Assembly (NCBI GenBank): GCA_030609125.1
Contig: JAUWCW010000167.1
Span: 1 to 5,301 of the forward strand
Source: JAUWCW01 sp030609125 [NCBI: Candidatus Rokuibacteriota bacterium]
GTDB taxonomy: Bacteria > JAUVQV01
Direction of reading: 5' to 3'
Length of the DNA: 5,301 nt
Shown here: positions 1-4,981 of the stretch, in pieces
Layout of the letters: every line of letters begins with the position of its first letter
Position numbering within the stretch: the first letter of the stretch is position 1
Program-made: the position numbers and the translations under genes
The notes under the pieces: generated by a model
What the model saw: the letters and a program-made list of their open reading frames with translations, nothing else
Told to the model about the DNA's origin: nothing
Database searches by the model: none

Positions 1-257
1 GGGACTTTGACAGGGTAGTGGTTGATGACAAGCTCGAAGATATGACGGGCCTGGAGTTCGCGCAAAGGATGGTGAGGGTCAATCCCCTGGTCAACCTGGC
101 CGCCGTGAGCAGTCTGGCCCACGATGAATTTCATGAAGCGACGGAGGGTCTGGGCCTGCTCATGCAGCTGCCGCTGCGGCCGGGTGCAGCGGATGCGGTC
201 CGGCTGGCCAGGCATCTCCGGACAGTGATGAGCCTTGCCTCCGGCGAGAGCGGCTGA
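1..257 (+). CDS. Degenerate response-regulator receiver domain, C-terminal part (partial at 5' end)
   Basis: Only the last part of this gene is in the window; the frame is open from base 3 and ends at TGA 255-257. The visible peptide begins DFDRVVVDDKLEDMTGLEFA, which matches the beta3 strand and phosphorylation loop of a CheY-like receiver. The first Asp of the DD pair (bases 24-26) sits at the phospho-acceptor position, eight residues before the conserved Gly. The usual Pro four residues after the Asp is Glu. A Ser pair after beta4 (108-113) stands where Thr/Ser is expected. The conserved Lys of the KP motif is replaced by Leu (168-170, in QLPLRP). Without that Lys, normal phosphorylation switching may be impaired. 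No output domain follows, so this is either a single-domain regulator or the receiver end of a hybrid kinase or larger protein. The next gene starts six bases downstream, so it probably shares the transcript. Receiver identity is fairly sure; its signalling role is unknown. Confidence 0.7.
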   Translation, partial: DFDRVVVDDKLEDMTGLEFAQRMVRVNPLVNLAAVSSLAHDEFHEATEGLGLLMQLPLRPGAADAVRLARHLRTVMSLASGESG

Positions 258-263
258 AAACGG

Positions 264-1121
264 ATGATTATCACTGTTGCAAGCGGCAAAGGGGGCACGG
301 GAAAGACGACGGTTGCCACCAACCTGGCCTTTTCCCTTGCCGACCATGTTCAGTTTCTGGACTGCGACGTGGAGGAGCCCAACGCCCACCTCTTTCTCAA
401 ACCGGCGCTCGGGGAAAAGCAGAGAGTTTTCACTCCCGTTCCCGTCGTGGACGAGACGGCATGCAGCTACTGTAGAAAGTGTGCCGAAATATGCCGGTTC
501 AGGGCAATCACGGTTCTCGGGAAGAAGGTCCTGACCTTTCCGGAGATGTGCCACAGCTGCGGCGGCTGCATGGAGATCTGTCCGGAGCGGGCCATCACGG
601 AAACGGGCCGTGAGCTCGGCGTGATCGAGGAGGGACGGCGGGATGATATCGGCTTTGTTCACGGACGACTGAGGGTCGGTGAGGCCATGGCGCCCCCTCT
701 GATCCGCAAAGTGCTGTCCCACGTCCTGCCCGGAAAGGTCAATATCATCGATGCGCCGCCGGGCACGTCATGTCCGGTCATCACCGCCATGAGAGGGGCC
801 GACTTTGTCCTCCTGGTGACAGAGCCCACCCCTTTCGGCCTGCACGACCTGAAGCTGGCCGTGGAGACCGTGAAGATCCTGGGCCTTCCCCGCGGTCTGA
901 TCATTAATCGTGCCGGCATAGGGGACGACGGCGTGAAGGAGTATGCCGAGGAGGAGGGCCTGCCGGTCCTTATGGAGATCCCCTTCGAGCGGAGTATCGC
1001 CGAGGCCTGCTCGAGGGGCAGGCTCGTGGTTGAAGCCCTGCCGGGGTGGAAGGAAGAATTTCTGGAATTGTTCCGCCGGATCAGAAAAACAATCGGATGG
1101 AAAGAGGTCGGAGCCCGATGA
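264..1121 (+). CDS. MinD-superfamily P-loop ATPase with inserted 2[4Fe-4S] ferredoxin domain (first of tandem pair)
   Basis: A 285-residue cytoplasmic ATPase of the COG1149 type. The deviant Walker A motif GKGGTGKT is at residues 8-15, with the MinD/Mrp signature Lys9 and the P-loop Lys14. DCD at 33-35 is the switch I-like Asp region. A bacterial ferredoxin domain is inserted at about 60-115: Cys67/70/73/77 and Cys96/99/102/106, enough for two [4Fe-4S] clusters. The first motif lacks the usual Pro after its fourth Cys (Arg78), while the second has it. The ATPase fold resumes with Asp163 and PPGTSCPV (165-172), including Cys170, which the paralogue also has, then a LLVTEP strand. The family is thought to couple nucleotide hydrolysis to electron transfer or Fe-S/metal-cluster handling, but the exact reaction is not established. 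The start at 264 places beta1 and the P-loop at the very N-terminus, as is normal; the ribosome-binding site is weak (GAGAG near 246). Its stop overlaps the start of the next ATPase, implying coupled translation and a heteromeric pair. Confidence 0.93.
   Translation: MIITVASGKGGTGKTTVATNLAFSLADHVQFLDCDVEEPNAHLFLKPALGEKQRVFTPVPVVDETACSYCRKCAEICRFRAITVLGKKVLTFPEMCHSCGGCMEICPERAITETGRELGVIEEGRRDDIGFVHGRLRVGEAMAPPLIRKVLSHVLPGKVNIIDAPPGTSCPVITAMRGADFVLLVTEPTPFGLHDLKLAVETVKILGLPRGLIINRAGIGDDGVKEYAEEEGLPVLMEIPFERSIAEACSRGRLVVEALPGWKEEFLELFRRIRKTIGWKEVGAR
282..298 (+). repeat. 17-bp direct repeat over the P-loop codons, copy 1
   Basis: Bases 282-298 are identical to 1139-1155. Both encode the start of the deviant Walker A motif in the tandem ATPases. 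The identity reflects paralogy plus strong constraint on the P-loop, not a mobile or regulatory repeat. Confidence 0.8.
1118..1121 (+). other. ATGA stop/start overlap between the two ATPase genes
   Basis: The ATG of the second ATPase (1118-1120) shares bases with the TGA of the first (1119-1121). This is the classic arrangement for translational re-initiation and suggests the two paralogues are made in similar amounts. Confidence 0.9.
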
Positions 1122-2020
1122 GAGAACTGGTTGTGGTGAGCGGCAAAGGGGGCACCGGCAAGACAAGTCTGACCGCCGCCTTTGCCTCCCTGGCGCGGAG
1201 CATGGTCCTCTGCGACGCCGACGTGGACGCGGCCGATCTTCACCTGCTCATGGATCCGTCAATACGCCGGCAGGAGGATTTTCAGGGAGGAGGAACGGCC
1301 GTAATAGACCGGGAGCGATGCACCGCCTGCGGTCTTTGCCTTGACCTGTGCCGGTTTGATGCCATCGGAAGCGATTACGGAGTCAATCGTATTGACTGCG
1401 AAGGATGCGGTGTGTGTGTTGATTTCTGCCCGGAAAAGGCCATCGCTTTTCCGGCCAGGACGTGCGGGGAGTGGTTTGCCTCCGAAACCCGCTTCGGTCC
1501 TATGGTCCACGCCAGGCTTGGCATCGCGGAGGAGAATTCCGGCCGCCTGGTCACCCTTGTGAGGCAGGAGGCAAGGAAGATCGCGGAAACGAGAAACCTG
1601 GACCTGATCATTACGGACGGTCCTCCGGGCCTGGGATGTCCTGTTATCGCCTCCATCGGCGGCGCTTCCGCTCTGCTCATCGTCACCGAGCCGTCCGTGT
1701 CGGGTCTGCACGACATGGAACGTGTCGTGCAGTTGGCCGCCCACTTCAAAGTGCCGGGCATGGTATGCGTAAACAAGTTTGACCTGAACCCCGGACAGGC
1801 GGAGGCCATCGAAAGACTCGCGAAAGAGAAGAAGATACAGGTCCTGGGAAGGATCCCTTTCGACCCGGTTATCACTGAGGCGATGGTTGGCGGCAAGACC
1901 GTTTTCGAATATGACGCAGGATCGAGGGCCGGGCGGGCGGTCAGGCGGATCTGGGATCAGATCGCCGCATCACCGGCAATCAGAACCGCCTCCGATGAAT
2001 TCCGGCGCTCGATCCCATGA
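1118..2020 (+). CDS. MinD-superfamily P-loop ATPase with inserted 2[4Fe-4S] ferredoxin domain (second of tandem pair)
   Basis: A 300-residue paralogue of the preceding gene. The frame is open from an ATG at 1046, but the start at 1118 is chosen because it gives the ATGA overlap, has a GAGG site at 1104-1107, and puts the P-loop strand at the N-terminus. Walker A GKGGTGKT is at residues 9-16 (signature Lys10, Lys15) and DAD at 33-35. Ferredoxin Cys ligands are at 68/71/74/78 and 94/97/100/104; again only the second set is followed by Pro. Asp167 and PPGLGCPV (169-176) follow, with Cys174 equivalent to Cys170 of the partner, then a LLIVTEP strand and a VNKFD segment near 220-225. It differs from its neighbour by an extra segment between the ferredoxin domain and the second half of the ATPase fold, and by a roughly 20-residue polar C-terminal tail. 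The two ATPases probably form a heterodimer that passes electrons or metal clusters to the NifX-like proteins encoded next; this is inferred from order and family. Confidence 0.93.
   Translation: MRELVVVSGKGGTGKTSLTAAFASLARSMVLCDADVDAADLHLLMDPSIRRQEDFQGGGTAVIDRERCTACGLCLDLCRFDAIGSDYGVNRIDCEGCGVCVDFCPEKAIAFPARTCGEWFASETRFGPMVHARLGIAEENSGRLVTLVRQEARKIAETRNLDLIITDGPPGLGCPVIASIGGASALLIVTEPSVSGLHDMERVVQLAAHFKVPGMVCVNKFDLNPGQAEAIERLAKEKKIQVLGRIPFDPVITEAMVGGKTVFEYDAGSRAGRAVRRIWDQIAASPAIRTASDEFRRSIP
1139..1155 (+). repeat. 17-bp direct repeat over the P-loop codons, copy 2
   Basis: Second copy of the segment at 282-298, in the same codon phase of the second ATPase gene. After it the two genes diverge at synonymous positions, as expected for an old duplication. 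Confidence 0.8.
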
Positions 2021-2040
2021 AAGCAATGACAACAGCGGGA

Positions 2041-2046
2041 AAGGAG
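2041..2046 (+). promoter_or_regulatory. Ribosome-binding site fixing the start of the first NifX-like gene
   Basis: AAGGAG lies 11 bases before the ATG at 2058. The frame stays open back to 1887, inside the ATPase gene, so this site and the start of family similarity together pick 2058 as the true start. Confidence 0.7.
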
Positions 2047-2057
2047 AGTCACGAATC

Positions 2058-2441
2058 ATGCAAAAAGGAAGAGTAGCGGTCCCCTCTACGGGAGAGGGCG
2101 GACTGGACGGACAGAGATCGGGTCATTTCGGCCACTGTGACGTCTTTACCTTCATCGACGTGGAGGGCGGGGAGATCAGAGAGGTCTCGACGATTCGGAA
2201 CGGGGGACATGTCCAGGGCGGGTGCATGGTGCCCGTCAACCTTCTGGCCGAGCACAACGTGAACGCCCTGATCGTGGGGGGCATCGGTATGAGGCCCCTC
2301 ATGGGGTTCAGGCAGGCCGGCATCGACGTGTATCATGACGCGGAAAGAGGTAACATAAGACCGGTGGTGGAAGACTTGATCGCGGACAGATTGCCCATGA
2401 TCGACGACAGCCAGGTGTGCGGCGGCGGGGGGAAGGGGTAA
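2058..2441 (+). CDS. NifX/NifB-C-terminal-like (dinitrogenase Fe-Mo cofactor family) protein, His/Cys-rich subtype
   Basis: A 127-residue single-domain cytoplasmic protein of the family usually named dinitrogenase iron-molybdenum cofactor biosynthesis protein, which has an RNase H-like fold that binds metal-sulfur clusters or their precursors. Visible hallmarks are an N-terminal beta strand GRVAVPS, a G-x-HFG-x-C motif with His23, His26 and Cys27, then HVQGGC (His51, Cys56), then a helix and the strand ALIVGGIGMRPL, and a FRQAGIDVY strand. The chain ends in a short Cys-Gly-rich tail (Cys121, then four Gly). The His and Cys residues are plausible metal ligands. It sits between the ferredoxin-ATPase pair and a second NifX-like gene, with only three bases to the latter. 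There are no nif structural genes here, so a role in nitrogenase maturation is not supported. A cluster carrier working with the ATPases, as in Orp systems, is more likely. Family assignment is firm, ligand and function are inferred. Confidence 0.88.
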   Translation: MQKGRVAVPSTGEGGLDGQRSGHFGHCDVFTFIDVEGGEIREVSTIRNGGHVQGGCMVPVNLLAEHNVNALIVGGIGMRPLMGFRQAGIDVYHDAERGNIRPVVEDLIADRLPMIDDSQVCGGGGKG

Positions 2442-2444
2442 GCG

Positions 2445-2804
2445 ATGAAAATAGCAGTCACGTCCAGGGGTACGGACCTTGATGCGGCGGTTGATCCACG
2501 CTTCGGACGTGCCGCCTACATACTGATAATCGATTCGGACACCCGCGCTTTCGAGGTTCTGGACAACCAGGAGAACGTCGATGCCTTCCAGGGCGCCGGC
2601 ATTCAGGCCGCCGTCATGATAAGCGACAAGGGAGCGGATGTCCTCCTCACCGGCTACTGCGGTCCCAAGGCCTTTGAGACGCTCCAGGCGGCCGGGATAA
2701 AGGTGGTCAATGACGCCGTCGGCACGGTGGACGCCGTCGTGAGGGATTTCAAGGACGGGAAGTTCTCTATTGCGCAGAGCGCCAATGTCGAGGGACACTG
2801 GTAA
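2445..2804 (+). CDS. NifX/NifB-C-terminal-like protein, canonical RFGR subtype
   Basis: A 119-residue protein of the same family as its upstream neighbour but nearer to the archaeal/anaerobe standard form. It has KIAVTS at the N-terminus, VDPRFGR (residues 16-22), a Gln-Gly-Ala-Gly-Ile-Gln segment (49-54) starting the central helix, LLTGYCGPKAF (67-77) with the only Cys (Cys72), and AGIKVV. It lacks the HFGHC and terminal Cys motifs of its neighbour, so the two are not interchangeable copies. Orange protein (ORP) of Desulfovibrio, which holds a Mo-Cu-S cluster, belongs to this family, but binding in this protein cannot be read from sequence. The start at 2445 has GGAAGGGG (2431-2438) six bases upstream, overlapping the previous gene's stop. 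It probably forms a homodimer or a heterodimer with the upstream protein and exchanges a cluster with the ferredoxin ATPases; this is inference. Confidence 0.9.
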   Translation: MKIAVTSRGTDLDAAVDPRFGRAAYILIIDSDTRAFEVLDNQENVDAFQGAGIQAAVMISDKGADVLLTGYCGPKAFETLQAAGIKVVNDAVGTVDAVVRDFKDGKFSIAQSANVEGHW

Positions 2805-2817
2805 GGTCCTTCATGTC

Positions 2818-2825
2818 AAAGGAGG
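2818..2825 (+). promoter_or_regulatory. Strong ribosome-binding site for the zinc-ribbon gene
   Basis: AAAGGAGG lies ten bases before the ATG at 2836. It decides the start: the frame is open back to 2770, but that upstream part lies inside the previous gene. An ATG at 2828 is followed at once by TAA and sits too close to the site to be used. Confidence 0.75.
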
Positions 2826-2835
2826 AAATGTAAGA

Positions 2836-3033
2836 ATGGCCGCAAAGAGAACGTTCAAGTGCGACGCCTGCAGACATGAGTGGGAAGAGCCTTTCGGAAC
2901 AGGAAGGCCTCAACAGTGTCCCGAATGCGGCGGCACGGATTTCCACCGAAGCGACGATAACGCGGGATCCGGCAGAGGTCAGGGTGGGGAGCGCTGCCGG
3001 CACCGGGGAGGAGAAAGCCATGAGTCTGGTTGA
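2836..3033 (+). CDS. Small zinc-ribbon protein with Gly/Arg/His-rich tail
   Basis: A 65-residue protein. The N-terminal half is a two-knuckle zinc ribbon: Cys9-x2-Cys12 and Cys28-x2-Cys31 with a 15-residue spacer that includes EW and a FGTGRPQQ turn, then CPECGGTDF. This pattern binds one Zn (or an Fe in rubredoxin-like fashion). The C-terminal half (about 39-65) is low-complexity, rich in Gly, Arg, His and Ser with one further Cys, and probably disordered. Small zinc-ribbon proteins of this kind are, as I recall, often encoded beside NifX-like genes in anaerobes; no specific activity is known to me. The gene starts 31 bases after the second NifX-like gene and its last 14 bases overlap the start of the ABC ATPase gene. 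Its stop codon lies 11 bases inside that gene, so ribosomes finishing it could re-initiate there. It could be an adaptor or a metal chaperone; the sequence does not decide. Confidence 0.8.
   Translation: MAAKRTFKCDACRHEWEEPFGTGRPQQCPECGGTDFHRSDDNAGSGRGQGGERCRHRGGESHESG
3005..3013 (+). promoter_or_regulatory. Ribosome-binding site for the ABC ATPase gene, inside the zinc-ribbon gene
   Basis: GGGGAGGAG ends six bases before the ATG at 3020. It supports 3020 over the more upstream in-frame ATG at 2876, which would add 48 residues unlike any ABC ATPase. Confidence 0.75.
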
Positions 3034-3721
3034 GTCAAAAGACCTCACCAAGACCTACCAGGCTGGTGAAGTGGAGGTGAAAGCCCTCAAGGGCATCAGC
3101 TTTGCGATCGAGCCGGCGAGCTTCGTTTCATTCGTCGGCCCGTCGGGAAGCGGCAAGACAACGCTCCTCAACCTGGTCGGCTGCCTCGACAAGCCGACCT
3201 CCGGGCAGCTGCGTGTTGTCGGTACCGATGTCGCAACTCTGGGCCGTGCCGAAGGCGCGACCTTTCGCGGCAGGAACATCGGTTTCGTCTTCCAGGACTT
3301 CAACCTCATCCCCGTCCTCACGGTCTTTGAAAACATCGAGTACCCTCTGCTCATGGTCGAGTGCTGTGGCGCCAGGGAGCGCCGGGAGAGGGTCGAGACC
3401 CTCCTTGAAGCGGTGGGCATGGCCGACCAGAAAAAGAAGTTTCCCTCCCAGATCTCCGGAGGGCAGAAACAGCGGGTGGCGGTGGCGCGGGCCCTGGTGG
3501 CCGACCCCAAGCTTGTCCTCGCCGACGAGCCGACGGCCAACCTCGACCACGAGACGGCCTTCATGGTGATCAATCTCATGAAATCCCTCAAAAAAGAGAG
3601 GAAGACGACCTTTGTCTTTTCCACTCACGATCCCAAGATCGTCGGTGAGGCGGAGATCGTATACACCCTCGAAGACGGTCTTGTCACCAACCTCGAGGAC
3701 AGGAGGGCGGGACATGCTTAA
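3020..3721 (+). CDS. ABC transporter ATP-binding protein, LolD/MacB-type
   Basis: A complete 233-residue ATPase subunit of the type that partners FtsX-like permeases. In order: a Tyr13 A-loop, Walker A GPSGSGKT (40-47), Q-loop Gln92 in FQDFNLIP, signature ISGGQ (145-149), Walker B LVLADE (165-170), D-loop NLD (174-176) and switch His203 in STHD. The segment FNLIPVLTVFENIEYPL is typical of the LolD/MacB/FtsE group, whose members drive mechanotransmission: they move or extract periplasm-facing substrates without passing them through a membrane channel. All catalytic residues are present. The gene overlaps the zinc-ribbon gene upstream (14 bases) and its permease downstream (8 bases), so the three should be made together. 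Cargo cannot be read from the ATPase; the LolA-like gene downstream suggests lipoprotein or lipid. It is too general a family member to be called lolD with confidence. Confidence 0.95.
   Translation: MSLVESKDLTKTYQAGEVEVKALKGISFAIEPASFVSFVGPSGSGKTTLLNLVGCLDKPTSGQLRVVGTDVATLGRAEGATFRGRNIGFVFQDFNLIPVLTVFENIEYPLLMVECCGARERRERVETLLEAVGMADQKKKFPSQISGGQKQRVAVARALVADPKLVLADEPTANLDHETAFMVINLMKSLKKERKTTFVFSTHDPKIVGEAEIVYTLEDGLVTNLEDRRAGHA
3701..3706 (+). promoter_or_regulatory. Ribosome-binding site for the permease gene
   Basis: A perfect AGGAGG seven bases before ATG 3714, inside the 3' end of the ABC ATPase gene. It fixes the permease start at 3714; the frame is also open upstream to 3612 but that part is antiparallel to no known domain and overlaps the ATPase gene. 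Confidence 0.8.
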
Positions 3722-4961
3722 TATCGTGAAGATCGCCCTGCGGAACCTCCTCCGCTACAAACGGCGCACGCTGCTCACCTCCCTGCTGATCACTATCGGC
3801 GTCCTGGCCGTCCTGCTTTTCTCATCCATCACCGGCGCCTTCAAGTCCCTGATGGTCGGCCAGATCACCGACTCCATGCTCGGCCACCTGCAGGTGCACA
3901 AACGCGGCTACGTCGCTTCCATCGACAACCTCCCCCTGCACATGAATCTGCGCCCCAAGGAGATGGAGACGATCGAAAAGGTTCTGGACGCCCTGCCGGA
4001 AGTGGAGGCTTACTCCCCGCGCATCAAGTTCGGGGGGATGTTCAGCAACTTCGAGGAGACGACGAACATTCGCCTTAACGGCGTCGATCCGGAGCAGGAG
4101 ATACTCACGGCGCCCCTCCTGCCAAAGCGCATGCTTCAGGGCGCGGCGGGGGACGCTCTTCTCAGACCGGGGGAAATTCTCGTGCCGGAACTGCTGGCGA
4201 GGGGCATGAAAGTCAAACTCGGAGATACGGTGGTGATCGTGGCCACCAACCGGGACGGCTCGGTCAACGCCCAGACCCTTACCGTCCGCGGTGTCCTGGA
4301 GGGGATCTCCGGACCCGGCGGGCGGGACGGCTACATTCACATCAAGGATGCCAGGACACTCCTTCGTATCGAAAAGAAAGAAGCCAACGAGTACGCCGTC
4401 CGCCTGAAAAAGGCTGACGATCTCGACAAGGTGCACGCGGAACTGTCGGCGGCATTCGCCGGGGAATTGAACAAGGAGGGAAAACCAAAGTACGAGATCC
4501 ACACTTGGGAGAAACTCTCTCCCTTTTACAACATTGCCCGGATGATCGACGTCATGACCTTCTTCATCAAGGTGATGCTCATCGCCATCGTTCTGGTCAG
4601 CGTGATGAACGTCATGATCATGGCCGTTTTCGAGCGTATGAAGGAAATCGGGACCATCGCCGCCATCGGGACCCGGCCCGGGAAGATCCTCGCCCTTTTT
4701 CTGGTTGAAGGTCTCAGCCTCGGCATTCTTGGATCGGCCGCCGGGACCCTGTTCTCCCTGGCGGCGATTTTCGCCCTCAAGGTAAATCCCCTCAGCTTCG
4801 ACTTCGGCCGCCAGAAGGGGCTCGTGCTGTCGCCGACGCTGGACGTCAATGAGATAATGATTGCATCTGTACTTGTTGTTCTCGTGTCGGCGCTGGCCAG
4901 CCTGCAGCCGGCTTTCAAGGCCTCACGGATGGAACCGGTAACCGCCATGCGGCAGGTGTGA
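3714..4961 (+). CDS. FtsX-like ABC transporter permease (MacB/LolC-E type)
   Basis: A 415-residue inner-membrane permease with the MacB-like plan. There is a short basic N-terminus (RNLLRYKRR, residues 10-18), then TM1 at about 20-42. A large periplasmic domain follows (about 45-275), with the MacB-PCD style alternation of strands and a GVDPEQE segment. TM2 is at about 283-305, then the cytoplasmic coupling stretch ERMKEIGTIAAIGTRPGKI (307-325) that contacts the ATPase. TM3 is at about 327-355 and TM4 at about 381-403, ending in the usual cytoplasmic tail with EPVTAMR. Only one permease gene is seen, so the transporter is probably a homodimer as in MacB, unless a second permease lies downstream of the window. 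It starts inside the end of the ATPase gene. With a LolA-like protein encoded immediately downstream, extraction of a lipoprotein or other lipophilic molecule from the outer leaflet of the inner membrane is the most likely job; macrolide or peptide export is the alternative. Confidence 0.93.
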   Translation: MLNIVKIALRNLLRYKRRTLLTSLLITIGVLAVLLFSSITGAFKSLMVGQITDSMLGHLQVHKRGYVASIDNLPLHMNLRPKEMETIEKVLDALPEVEAYSPRIKFGGMFSNFEETTNIRLNGVDPEQEILTAPLLPKRMLQGAAGDALLRPGEILVPELLARGMKVKLGDTVVIVATNRDGSVNAQTLTVRGVLEGISGPGGRDGYIHIKDARTLLRIEKKEANEYAVRLKKADDLDKVHAELSAAFAGELNKEGKPKYEIHTWEKLSPFYNIARMIDVMTFFIKVMLIAIVLVSVMNVMIMAVFERMKEIGTIAAIGTRPGKILALFLVEGLSLGILGSAAGTLFSLAAIFALKVNPLSFDFGRQKGLVLSPTLDVNEIMIASVLVVLVSALASLQPAFKASRMEPVTAMRQV

Positions 4962-4963
4962 CG

Positions 4964-4970
4964 GGAAGGA
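4964..4970 (+). promoter_or_regulatory. Ribosome-binding site that helps choose the start of the LolA-like gene
   Basis: GGAAGGA lies 11 bases before ATG 4982 but touches the alternative ATG at 4970, leaving it no spacing. This favours 4982. A weaker AGGTG at 4954-4958 could still serve 4970. Confidence 0.5.
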
Positions 4971-4981
4971 TGACCAGGAAA

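Noticed and set aside
240-265. Sigma-54 promoter upstream of the ATPase pair, as used for Orp genes in Desulfovibrio
   Set aside because: No TGGCAC-N5-TTGC-like element was found in the six-base gap or just upstream; any promoter must lie before the window.
1046-1117. Upstream start for the second ATPase at 1046
   Set aside because: The 24 added residues overlap the first ATPase gene in another frame, lack family similarity, and would push the P-loop away from the N-terminus; 1118 has the ATGA coupling.
2017-2076. A 19-codon frame starting with an ATGA overlap at the end of the second ATPase gene
   Set aside because: It has no good ribosome-binding site of its own and no recognisable features, and its 3' part overlaps the true NifX-like start at 2058. 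The overlap with the stop is probably chance.
2049-2798. A 249-codon open frame on the minus strand across both NifX-like genes
   Set aside because: It lies wholly antisense to two genes with clear family motifs, and its translation shows no recognisable domain. Long antisense frames arise from GC-rich codon use; similar ones occur at 659-1243, 3128-3715 and 3822-4502.
2792-2810. Short inverted repeat (AGGGAC / GTCCTT) around the stop of the second NifX-like gene as a possible terminator
   Set aside because: Only six pairs including a G-T, a nine-base loop, and no run of T after it. It is unlikely to stop transcription.
2828-2833. ATG-TAA start-stop element between the NifX-like and zinc-ribbon genes
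   Set aside because: The AGGAGG ends three bases before this ATG, too close for initiation, while it is well placed for the ATG at 2836.
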